From an uncultured Xanthobacteraceae bacterium (GTDB lineage: Bacteria > Pseudomonadota > Alphaproteobacteria > Rhizobiales > Xanthobacteraceae): a DNA stretch of 7,130 nucleotides. Positions within the stretch are counted from its first letter, which is position 1, and every line of letters begins with the position of its first letter. Positions 1 through 6,326 of the stretch are shown piece by piece. Location: assembly GCA_955652925.1 (NCBI GenBank), contig CATPCO010000657.1, positions 1-7,130 on the forward strand, written 5' to 3'. The translations under genes and the position numbers were made by a program. The notes under the pieces were generated by a model. That model was not told where the DNA came from and made no database searches. It saw nothing but the letters and a program-made list of their open reading frames with translations.

Positions 1-268
1 CCGTGAACGTCATTTCGGTTGTAGCGCCGGGCGTAATCTGTTTCTCAATGTCGTAGCCGTGGAGATGGATCGTCATGGGGCGATCGCTGCTCCACTCGAG
101 CTTCACGACGTCGTTTTGCTTGACTCGGATGAGCCGCATGTTTGCCGGGACGTGGCCGTTCTCGACCCGCAGCGCGTAGGTGACTTCGGCCGCGCGTGCG
201 GCTGAATCTTGGATGGCCCTGCTCAGGGCCAGGGTCAGAAGGAAAAACGCAAGCGCTTGCGCGCGCAT
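1..268 (-). CDS. Cupredoxin-like exported protein (C-terminus cut off by the window edge)
   Basis: This is a probable periplasmic small copper-protein-fold (cupredoxin-like) protein. The 89 visible residues start with a Sec signal peptide: hydrophobic core about residues 5-15, likely cleavage after ARA (26) or AA (27). A beta-rich segment with the pattern VTYALRVENGHVPANMRLI follows at about 29-47, then V-K-Q-N-D-V-V-K-L-E-W (49-59) and MTIHLHGYDIEKQITPG (65-81). The HLHGYDIE block (His68, His70) followed by a PG turn and TEMTF is characteristic of single-domain cupredoxin-like proteins. The C-terminal strand, which normally carries further metal ligands or an IEIH-type motif, lies beyond position 1, so copper binding cannot be judged. 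The ATG directly abuts the TGA of the preceding gene (TGAATG), and a GGAG lies at 279-276, 7 bases upstream, so translation is probably coupled. The fold assignment is fairly secure. The biological role is unknown; an electron-transfer or copper-handling role is inference. Confidence 0.75.
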   Translation of the reverse strand, partial: MRAQALAFFLLTLALSRAIQDSAARAAEVTYALRVENGHVPANMRLIRVKQNDVVKLEWSSDRPMTIHLHGYDIEKQITPGATTEMTFT

Positions 269-1387
269 TCATGGACTCCAATTGGAGGGAAGGTCGGAGA
301 TGCGGTTGAGCATCCACCCCGCCTCGTACGGGGCCGGAAACAGCGCGGGATCGCCGACTGCAAATCCCATGAATTGTCCAAAACCATCGGTCATACCCCC
401 GACCGGATTCCACGCGGCGACCGGTTTGTCGCCGATACCGAGCGCGAGCCAGCCATTCCAGGGAAAGTCCTTGAGCTTCACGGTGCGAATGAACATGGGC
501 GATGCCAACCCGGTTATTGCATCGTATCCAATGTTTTCGATTCCGGCCGAGAACTCCACGTTGACGTATTCTCGTTTGAGCGTGTAGCCGATCATCATTG
601 TTTGGCAGCCCACGGTGAGCGCCCCCACGAGGTCGCGTTCGAGATTGATCCGCTCGGCCAAGCCGACGAAATCACCTGCCTCGAGGCGCCGCACCATGGA
701 GTCGACGCGCCGTTTGTCCGCGGGATCGATCGTTTCGCCCAGAAGGCGCATGGCATTGAACCAGCCGGTTTTCAGCCGGGGCGGACCAAGCCGGCCGTTG
801 ACGGAGAACATTTCTGAGGCGAGTGACTGCGCCGCATCGACTTCCACGATCTCGGCATCCCAATCGTTCTCGGACCACTGCGGATGGTTTTGCGCGAATC
901 TCCCGCTTGCCTTGATCTTGGGCTGAGGCAGCGCGGCACCGCCCGCGGAAAGGCGCGTCTTGGCTGTGGCTGCGAGATCGAAATGATGGAGATAATCGCC
1001 ATGCAACGGCGTCACCGGATAAGGATGCAGAATGAAGCCCTGTTGCGAGCCGCGCTCGCGCACGACGGCCTTGACGATATCGCAGCTCGAACTCTGCGCG
1101 GTCAGCAACGATGAACGGGGATTGACGCGCACCACGACGAAAGCGCCTAGCGACTCGATTGCTGCAACATTTTCAGCCGGCGTGCCCGCGAAGCTCAGGC
1201 CCTCGCCGATAAAAGCCTGAATCTCAGTTTTGCGCAGCGCATCGGCGGCCTGCGCGGGCGCGATCGTCTTGATCGCGATCTCGTGCGGATAGAACGACGG
1301 GTAGACCGGCAGCTCATGGCCGCCCTGTGCTCCGCTCGCCATGATCGCGGCCGCGACAAGAAAGAAGAATGCAGCCTTGCGCATCAT
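269..1387 (-). CDS. Exported protein of unknown function, 372 aa, coupled to the ABC importer operon
   Basis: I do not recognise a family. The protein begins with a clear Sec signal peptide: M-M-R-K, hydrophobic core 5-17, then ASGAQGG with possible cleavage after residue 19, 20 or 22. The mature protein starts near HELPVYPSFYPHE (24-36). Visible features are a His cluster at 121, 129, 134 and 135 in the segment HPYPVTPLHGDYLHHFDLA; two cysteines (102 and 261), which could pair in the periplasm; a Trp-rich stretch with W171 and W176; and an aromatic and Gly-rich C-terminal third (W310, W313, W326, GGMTDGFGQF, ending NWSP). Beyond the signal peptide no membrane segment stands out, so it is probably periplasmic and soluble. 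Its ATG overlaps the stop of the livF-like gene (ATGA), and a second ATG follows immediately, so residue 1 or 2 may be the true start. Its TGA abuts the cupredoxin start. Position and export suggest an accessory to the importer or to metabolism of its solute; this is inference only. Confidence 0.8.
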   Translation of the reverse strand: MMRKAAFFFLVAAAIMASGAQGGHELPVYPSFYPHEIAIKTIAPAQAADALRKTEIQAFIGEGLSFAGTPAENVAAIESLGAFVVVRVNPRSSLLTAQSSSCDIVKAVVRERGSQQGFILHPYPVTPLHGDYLHHFDLAATAKTRLSAGGAALPQPKIKASGRFAQNHPQWSENDWDAEIVEVDAAQSLASEMFSVNGRLGPPRLKTGWFNAMRLLGETIDPADKRRVDSMVRRLEAGDFVGLAERINLERDLVGALTVGCQTMMIGYTLKREYVNVEFSAGIENIGYDAITGLASPMFIRTVKLKDFPWNGWLALGIGDKPVAAWNPVGGMTDGFGQFMGFAVGDPALFPAPYEAGWMLNRISDLPSNWSP

Positions 1388-2106
1388 CCCCGCAGCGTGC
1401 GCATGACGGCCTCGTTCGCCAGCGCCTCCTTTGGGGTGCCCTGAAAAATGATCTCGCCGCGATCGATCACATAAATCCGATCGGCAATTGCCGCCGCGCT
1501 GGTGAGATTCGATTCCGCGAGCAGAAGCGAAATGCCGAAACCTTTGATCATCATGACGGCGTCGCGGAACCGCCTCACCACGACCGGAGCAAGGCCTTCG
1601 AAAGCCTCATCCAGGATCATCAGGGATGGCGCAAGCGTCATGGCGCGCGCAATCGACACCATTTTTTTCTGCCCGCCGCTGAGATTGAGGCCGGGCCGGT
1701 CCAGGAATTTTTCCACTTCCGGAAAGACGCTCAACGCCCGGGCCTGGGCGTCGCCGTCTGCTGCGCCGCGCCTCTTCTGCGAGAGCCAGCGGCTGATCAT
1801 GAGATTCTCCGCCACCGTCAGCTCGGGAAATATGCCGGAATTCTCCGGCGCATATCCGATCCCGCAGCGGGCGCGCCGGTGCGGCGGCAAGCGACTGATG
1901 TCCTGGCCGCGGTAGACGATCTTGCCCGATCGCGTGGGAATGAGTCCGATGATGCTCTCGATGATGGTGGTGCGGCCAGCCCCGTTGCGTCCGACCAGCG
2001 AAACGACCTCGTTCTCCGAGACGGTGAGCGAGACGTCGCGCAGGATGTGCGCGGGGCCGCGAAACGTATTGATGCCTATGACCTCAAGCAGCACGTTCGT
2101 TTCCAA
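1384..2106 (-). CDS. livF: Branched-chain-type ABC importer ATPase, LivF-like, with altered catalytic residues
   Basis: This is one of two cytoplasmic nucleotide-binding subunits of the HAAT/Liv importer. Family features in order are Walker A GRNGAGRTT (39-47), the LivF-type Q-loop region GIGYAPENSGIFPELTV (82-98), an intact signature LSGGQ (142-146), Walker B LMILDE (162-167), and the LivF-specific E-G-L-A-P after it (170-174). Three positions are odd. The Walker A lysine is Arg45 (codon CGC at 1974-1972). The Pro normally following Asp-Glu is Ala168. The switch position, His in most ABC proteins and Gln in many LivF proteins (VEQN), is Ser199 (AESN). The reading frame is otherwise intact and of normal length. 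The start at 2106 is TTG with no visible Shine-Dalgarno. A GTG at 2094 has GGAA 6 bases upstream and gives V-L-L-E-V, which lines up with the usual LivF start MLLEV, so 2094 (236 aa) is a good alternative. It follows livG by 3 bases (or 15), and its stop overlaps the next gene by ATGA. Confidence 0.9.
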   Translation of the reverse strand: METNVLLEVIGINTFRGPAHILRDVSLTVSENEVVSLVGRNGAGRTTIIESIIGLIPTRSGKIVYRGQDISRLPPHRRARCGIGYAPENSGIFPELTVAENLMISRWLSQKRRGAADGDAQARALSVFPEVEKFLDRPGLNLSGGQKKMVSIARAMTLAPSLMILDEAFEGLAPVVVRRFRDAVMMIKGFGISLLLAESNLTSAAAIADRIYVIDRGEIIFQGTPKEALANEAVMRTLRG

Positions 2107-2109
2107 TCG

Positions 2110-2865
2110 TCAGGCCGAGAGCGGCGCACCGAGAAGAATGCTGGTCACCTCGTTGTTCGCTCTGATCTCCTCCGGAGTTCCGTCCGCGAGAAACAGTCCC
2201 TCATGCATCATCACGATGCGATCCGAGTAACGGAATACCACGTCCATATCGTGCTCGATGACGACCGCGGTCATGGTTCCGGCGCGCACCACCGAGGAGA
2301 CGGTGTCCATGATCTGGGTCTTGTCACGCGTGCTCACGCCGCTTGTGGGCTCATCGAGAAACAGCAGCTTCGGGCGCAGAGCGCACGCCACAGCGACATC
2401 GAGCAGCTTGCGTTCGCCTTGCGCCAGCCCCCCCGCCAGCACATTGCTCTTCCCGCCAAGCCCGAACTGACCAAGCACGTCGATCGCCTCCCTGCGAACG
2501 TCCTGATCGTGGTCCGCAAGCGAGCCCATCTTCACCGCCTTGCCTTCGCGCGAGAAGATCGAGAGTGCCACATTGTCGAAAACCGTGAGCCCGTCGAACA
2601 GGTTGACGATCTGGAAGCTGCGCGCGATTCCGGCCTTGATCCGCTCGTGAACGCCGGTCGTGGTAATGTCCTTGCCCTCGAACAGAATGCGGCCGCTGTC
2701 AGGGGTGAGCTGGGCACTGATGAGGTTGACAAGCGAAGTCTTGCCGGCACCGTTGGAGCCGACCAGCGAGAGAAATTCCCCCTCGTTCACGACGAAGTTC
2801 AAGCCATCGCAGGCGCGGGTATCCCCGAACCTTTTGCTCAGATCGATAGTCTGGAGAAGGATCAC
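2110..2865 (-). CDS. livG: Branched-chain-type ABC importer ATPase, LivG-like
   Basis: This is the second cytoplasmic ATPase subunit of the importer, 251 residues, normal for LivG. It has Walker A GSNGAGKTS (36-44, Lys42), Q-loop Gln85 in RSFQIVNLF, signature LAQGE (147-151), Walker B LLFLDEPTSG (167-176, Glu172) and switch His205 in VIEHDMDVVF. The signature departs from LSGGQ, but LivG proteins commonly vary here (LAYGQ is known in the family). The D-loop region reads SGVSTRDK rather than the more usual GLNPxE, a modest divergence. The C-terminal end resembles the LivG pattern of a short tail after the helix that follows the switch. The start is GTG, overlapping the livM stop (GTGA), and it is supported by a strong AAGGAGG at 2879-2873, 7 bases upstream inside livM. 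All catalytic residues are present, so this is the subunit expected to hydrolyse ATP. Confidence 0.95.
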   Translation of the reverse strand: MILLQTIDLSKRFGDTRACDGLNFVVNEGEFLSLVGSNGAGKTSLVNLISAQLTPDSGRILFEGKDITTTGVHERIKAGIARSFQIVNLFDGLTVFDNVALSIFSREGKAVKMGSLADHDQDVRREAIDVLGQFGLGGKSNVLAGGLAQGERKLLDVAVACALRPKLLFLDEPTSGVSTRDKTQIMDTVSSVVRAGTMTAVVIEHDMDVVFRYSDRIVMMHEGLFLADGTPEEIRANNEVTSILLGAPLSA

Positions 2866-3872
2866 GCCGCGCCCTCCTTCGGCCTCGATTTGCTGACCAG
2901 CAAGGAGAGGGCGCCCACGATTCCAGTCGGCAGAATCAGGACCAGCAGAACGAGAACGACGCCGAGGAGAAGCTGCCAGTACTCGGTCGTAGCGATGGCG
3001 TAAGTCTTGAGATAGGTAAAGACTATTCCCCCCACGATCGGACCCGTGAAGTTACGGAACCCGCCCAGCAGTGCGCTGAACACGATTTCGCCCGAGAACG
3101 GCCAATAGAGAATCTCGGGGGTGGTGAGTCCGTTAAGGGGCACCCAAAGGATGCCTGCCAGACCGGTGAACGTTCCGGAAATCAGGAAAGACAGCCAGCG
3201 GAAGCGGCGAATGCGCAATCCCAGAAAGCGCGCGCGGGTCTCATTGTCGCGAATGGCCTGCAGGGCTTTGCCGAACGGGGAATGCACGACCAACCAAATG
3301 ATGGCGACTGAGATCGCGAACACTGCGAGCACATAATAGTAATATGAATGGACGAACCGTTGGTACGAGCCCGCTCCCGAGAAGGTGAGCATCCCCGCGA
3401 GCAGGGTCGGGCGCGCGACGCGCAGACCATCAGTGCCTCCGGTCACCCAGAAGAACTTGAACGCAAGGCTGTAGAGCACCTGTGAGAGCGCAAGCGTGAG
3501 AATGCCGAAGAAAATCCTTGTATGGCGCACGCAGACATAACCGAACAGCGCGGAGCCAATGGCCGCAATCGGCAGCCCGATCAGCAGATAGAGCTCCATG
3601 GAGTGAATGCCGGCATCGCGCAGCAGAAATGCAACGGTATAGGCGCCGATCCCGAAAAAAGCGGAATGCCCGAACGACAACAGGCCGGTGTAACCAAGCA
3701 GAATGTTGAAACCGAGCGCGGCGATCGCCGCGATCAAGCCGTAAGTCAGGAGTTGAATCTGATAGAGCCCGATATAATCCGGCAAAAGCGCCAGTGCGGC
3801 CAGCACGAGAACCGCCGCCGCACCCAACAACAGCTTCGGGCGATACGAGACGAGACTCACGTCGGCTTTCAT
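2862..3872 (-). CDS. livM: Branched-chain-type ABC importer permease, LivM-like
   Basis: This is an inner-membrane permease subunit of the importer, 336 residues, hydrophobic throughout with roughly nine to ten membrane segments. Diagnostic LivM features are GYTGLLSFGHSAFFGIGAY (60-78), the TGGTDGL motif in the middle, the cytoplasmic coupling loop around QAIRDNETRARFLGL, the later G-L-A-G and TGPIVGG motifs, and the C-terminal L-I-L-P-T-G-I-V-G. The C-terminus is short and basic (SKSRPKEGAA). The ATG overlaps the livH stop by one base (TGATG), and GGAAG lies at 3883-3879, 6 bases upstream. It should pair with the LivH-like subunit to form the translocation path and contact the two ATPases through the RDNE loop. 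The specific solute is not readable from the permease. Confidence 0.95.
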   Translation of the reverse strand: MKADVSLVSYRPKLLLGAAAVLVLAALALLPDYIGLYQIQLLTYGLIAAIAALGFNILLGYTGLLSFGHSAFFGIGAYTVAFLLRDAGIHSMELYLLIGLPIAAIGSALFGYVCVRHTRIFFGILTLALSQVLYSLAFKFFWVTGGTDGLRVARPTLLAGMLTFSGAGSYQRFVHSYYYYVLAVFAISVAIIWLVVHSPFGKALQAIRDNETRARFLGLRIRRFRWLSFLISGTFTGLAGILWVPLNGLTTPEILYWPFSGEIVFSALLGGFRNFTGPIVGGIVFTYLKTYAIATTEYWQLLLGVVLVLLVLILPTGIVGALSLLVSKSRPKEGAA

Positions 3873-4750
3873 CAGGCGCTTCCGAACAGGCCTGTTGGTT
3901 TGACCAGCAACACCAGGGCCGCGATCAGATAGAGCACCGCGAGCTCGATTTCAGGAAAAAATTGAATGCCGGCGGTGCGCACAAAGCTCACGATGAGCGC
4001 GCCGACAAGCGCCCCCTGCAGGCTGCCTAAGCCGCCGATCACCACGACCACGAAGGCGAGGATGAGGGCATCGATGCCCATCCCCAGCACAGCGGCCTGG
4101 GTGGGAACGATGATCGCGCCGCCGAGGCCGGCCATGAAGCAGCCGATCGCGAATGCCGAGACGTAGACCAGTCCCACATTGAGGCCGAGCGCCGAGGCCA
4201 TGCGCCGGTCCTGTGAGGTCGCGCGCAGCAGCACGCCGAACTTCGTGCGATAGATCACGATCCAAAGCAGCAGCGCAGCGGCAATTCCGACCCCGATCAC
4301 AACCAGGTTATAGGCGGGGTACACGATCCCGCCCACGCGGATGATGGGCAGTGCGTCCATGATCGGATCGGCAGACAGCGGCAGGCCGCCCCAAAGGAAA
4401 CGAATAACGTCCTCCAGGATGAGAAGAAGGCCGAAGGTGACGAGAAGCTGATATTCCTCGGCACGCCGGTAGAACGGACGCAACAGCAGCGGCTCGACGA
4501 TGATACCGAGGAGTGCAACGGCGGCGGCTCCAAGCGGGATGAGCAAAAAAGTCCATCCGGCGGGAACGCCGGCCGCGATTGCCCGCCCCACGAGCCAAGC
4601 CGTTGCGAAAGCGCCGACGGCATAGAATGTCCCGTGCGCCATGTTGACGATGCGCATCACGCCGAAGATGAGACTGAGCCCGGCGGCGATAAGGAAGAGA
4701 ACCGAGGCATAAAACAGCGAATTGAGTATCTGGATGATCAGTATGGACAC
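3872..4750 (-). CDS. livH: Branched-chain-type ABC importer permease, LivH-like
   Basis: This is the first inner-membrane permease subunit of the importer, 292 residues, as is usual for LivH, with about eight hydrophobic segments. The hallmark N-terminal stretch GLSLIFGVMRIVNMAHGTF (24-42) is present, as are the LRPFYRR segment, the cytoplasmic coupling loop R-A-T-S-Q-D-R-R-M-A-S-A-L-G-L, the V-I-G-G-L-G-S-L-Q-G-A-L-V-G motif and the terminal KPTGLFG. The start is GTG at 4750. Only a weak purine stretch (GAGAAAA) precedes it. The GTG gives the expected LivH N-terminus (short polar start, I-L-N-S-L), so I prefer it over internal ATGs. It lies 172 bases downstream of the livK stop with a terminator between them, so this gene is the first of the tightly packed permease/ATPase block and may have its own promoter. 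Confidence 0.95.
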   Translation of the reverse strand: MSILIIQILNSLFYASVLFLIAAGLSLIFGVMRIVNMAHGTFYAVGAFATAWLVGRAIAAGVPAGWTFLLIPLGAAAVALLGIIVEPLLLRPFYRRAEEYQLLVTFGLLLILEDVIRFLWGGLPLSADPIMDALPIIRVGGIVYPAYNLVVIGVGIAAALLLWIVIYRTKFGVLLRATSQDRRMASALGLNVGLVYVSAFAIGCFMAGLGGAIIVPTQAAVLGMGIDALILAFVVVVIGGLGSLQGALVGALIVSFVRTAGIQFFPEIELAVLYLIAALVLLVKPTGLFGSA

Positions 4751-4864
4751 GGATTTTCTCGCGTCTTTTAACTTCGCCTGCGCAGCTCATACGATCGGCA
4801 AAATCGCTAGCTCTGTTTGAATCAAACGGCCTCGGCTGCGCGAACGAACCTACCACAAAAACCA
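4751..4864 (-). promoter_or_regulatory. Leader of the livHMGF block, possible secondary promoter region
   Basis: This stretch of about 114 bases lies between the terminator and the livH GTG and contains no gene. It is locally AT-richer than the coding DNA and holds the 13-base palindrome annotated at 4815-4827. I see no convincing -35/-10 pair. TTGATT on the minus strand, inside the palindrome, is the nearest -35-like hexamer, but no good -10 sits 16-18 bases downstream. A promoter here is inferred from the terminator upstream, since the membrane components would otherwise depend only on read-through. Confidence 0.3.
4815..4827. repeat. Perfect 13-base palindrome (6+1+6) upstream of livH
   Basis: The sequence GTTTGAATCAAAC has perfect 6-base arms (GTTTGA / TCAAAC) around a single central base. 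It lies about 65 bases upstream of the livH start in the only gap within the operon. Short perfect palindromes of this shape are typical dimeric-regulator operators, but I cannot name a regulator family from it, and a chance occurrence is possible. Confidence 0.35.
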
Positions 4865-4890
4865 GCCGCGCCCACCGGAGTGGGCGCGGC
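4865..4890 (-). terminator. Intrinsic terminator after the livK-like gene
   Basis: A perfect 11-base GC-rich stem (GCCGCGCCCAC / GTGGGCGCGGC) with a four-base loop starts 32 bases beyond the livK stop. On the minus strand it is followed by TGG and then TTTTTG, a short T-run as expected of a Rho-independent terminator. It separates the receptor gene from livHMGF. Such an arrangement commonly lets the receptor be made in excess while some transcripts read through into the permease genes. On the plus strand the stem has no T-run after it, so the direction is minus. Confidence 0.8.
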
Positions 4891-4922
4891 GTGGTGTCAG
4901 ACTCGATGTCGCAGCTTATGCT

Positions 4923-6314
4923 TCAGCCAGTGGCTTTCGGCCAGGTGGTCTTGATCCAGTTCGCGGCCGCGGTCGATTCGTTGTGGCCTTGGCCGGGCTT
5001 GGGCCAGTTCGCCGGCGCCGTGATGTTGCGAATCGGAATGGTGATGATCCGATCGGGGTCCCACACCGGGAACGGGTAATTCGGCAGATTTTTGCTAAAC
5101 CCGGTGACCGCGTCCTTGTAGCCCTGGTGATTGTCCGGGCGGATGTAGAGATAACCTGACGGTGTATCCATTCCGAGCCCTTCGAGCTGGCTGATGATTG
5201 CTTCATCCTCGGGCCAGCCGCCGGCGAGCTTGTTGGCGCGCTCTATGGCGGTCTTCAACATATAGAGCGCCACATATGCGCCCTCAGACTGGAAGTTCGG
5301 ATATTCCTTCCAGCGATCGAAGTACTTCTTCACGAAGGAGACGTTCTCCGGCCAGCGGTTTCCGCCGGGATAGGTGAAGTGGTAGTTCGAGTGCACGCCG
5401 GCGAGAGCTCCTTCGGGATGGTCCTTGCCGTTGGCATGAGGCGCCACGCCGAATGCGAGTGTGGTTGCGAGCTTCACCTTGTCGAACAGGCCATAACGCA
5501 GCGCCTGCTTGTAGAAGGCAATGTAGTCACCGCCCCACAGCGAGGTGTAGAGCAGGTCGGGCTGGGACGACAGCGCCTTGGTAATGTGGGCGGTGAAGTC
5601 GGTGGTGCCGAGCTTCGGCCACGCTTCCGATACCATCTCGGTGCCGGGCAGTAGCCGCTCGATTGCCAGCGTGAAGTGCTCGGCGGCGTTGCGGCCATAG
5701 CTGTAGTCCGGATGGATGTGCGCAATCTTGCGCACCTGCGGCCAGGTCTGGGCAGTGGCGATGGCAGCCGTGATCCCGTCCGCCGATTGGATATTGGTAA
5801 TGCGGAAGACGTATTTGGGATTGGGGTCAGCCACATCGAACACGAAGTCGGTGCAGCCGTCGGTGAAGATCGTCATCACGCCGAGCTCCTCGGCGACGGG
5901 GGCGAGCGCCGGGCTGTTGCCGCTGGAGATGATGCCGGTGAAGAGGTCGATCTTGCCTTCCAGCTTCATGCGCCGAAGCTCTTTGACATTGGCGTCGGTG
6001 CCGGCGGCTTCGTCGGCGGTGATCGTCTCGATCTTGCGTTTGCCCAGAAGCCCGCCCTTGGCGTTGATCTCTTCCGCGGCGAGGATGTGACCCTTCATTG
6101 AGGGTTCACCGAGCACCGCCGCCGGGCCGGTCAGGAACGTCATATGTCCGGTCTTAAACGGCGTATCCGGAATCTTGCCTTTTGCGGGTTCGGCCGCCGC
6201 CTTGACCAACTGCGGTCCGGCCACCATTCCGGCGCCGGCAAGACCGGTCCCGCCGACCGTCACGCCCAGCGCGCCGAGAAAGCGTCGGCGGTCTACGGTG
6301 GTAGGTTTTTCCAT
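4923..6314 (-). CDS. livK: Liv-type ABC importer substrate-binding protein with Tat signal
   Basis: This is the periplasmic receptor that delivers solute to the LivHM permease, belonging to the Leu/Ile/Val-binding (Peripla_BP_6) family. I place the start at the ATG at 6314 rather than the in-frame ATG at 6368, because AGGAGA lies at 6326-6321, 6 bases upstream, and this start gives a proper Tat leader: DRRRFLG at 8-14, a long Gly/Ala hydrophobic stretch (15-34) and cleavage near KAAA (38-41). The mature domain opens with MTFLTGPAAVLGEPSMKG and A-A-E-E-I-N-A-K-G-G (58-88). It has the ligand-contact loop GIISSGNS (127-134), followed by DGCTDF, then DYSYGRN (203-209), and the second-lobe segment FQSEGAYVALYMLK. 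At 463 residues it is longer than the classic LivK (about 370). The extra C-terminal part (PSGYLYIRPDNHQGY to the end) fits the longer amide, urea or unknown-solute receptors of proteobacteria. The substrate is therefore undetermined. Confidence 0.93.
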   Translation of the reverse strand: MEKPTTVDRRRFLGALGVTVGGTGLAGAGMVAGPQLVKAAAEPAKGKIPDTPFKTGHMTFLTGPAAVLGEPSMKGHILAAEEINAKGGLLGKRKIETITADEAAGTDANVKELRRMKLEGKIDLFTGIISSGNSPALAPVAEELGVMTIFTDGCTDFVFDVADPNPKYVFRITNIQSADGITAAIATAQTWPQVRKIAHIHPDYSYGRNAAEHFTLAIERLLPGTEMVSEAWPKLGTTDFTAHITKALSSQPDLLYTSLWGGDYIAFYKQALRYGLFDKVKLATTLAFGVAPHANGKDHPEGALAGVHSNYHFTYPGGNRWPENVSFVKKYFDRWKEYPNFQSEGAYVALYMLKTAIERANKLAGGWPEDEAIISQLEGLGMDTPSGYLYIRPDNHQGYKDAVTGFSKNLPNYPFPVWDPDRIITIPIRNITAPANWPKPGQGHNESTAAANWIKTTWPKATG

Positions 6315-6320
6315 GGGGTG

Positions 6321-6326
6321 TCTCCT
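6321..6326 (-). promoter_or_regulatory. Shine-Dalgarno deciding the livK start
   Basis: AGGAGA on the minus strand sits 6 bases before the ATG at 6314. It supports that start over the upstream in-frame ATG at 6368, which would put 18 residues in front of the Tat signal. Confidence 0.75.

Noticed and set aside
45..413. A 122-codon minus-strand frame overlapping the cupredoxin-like gene
   Set aside because: It reads an alternate frame through the junction of two genes, with Arg/Pro/His-rich composition. The frame encoding a signal peptide and HLHGYDIE is the real one.
209..817. A 202-codon plus-strand frame opposite the unknown exported protein
   Set aside because: It overlaps a minus-strand gene that has a signal peptide and coupled starts on both sides. 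The plus-frame product is low in hydrophobic residues and shows no family pattern.
1369..3003. A 544-codon open frame on the plus strand across the two ATPase genes
   Set aside because: It lies antisense to two clear ABC ATPase genes with full motif sets, has a His/Arg/Asp-rich composition typical of mirrored GC-rich codons, no recognisable domain and no signal of its own. It is a shadow frame.
5676..6101. A 141-codon plus-strand frame inside livK
   Set aside because: It is antisense to conserved motifs of the receptor, and its Gly/Val/Asp-rich composition mirrors the livK codons.
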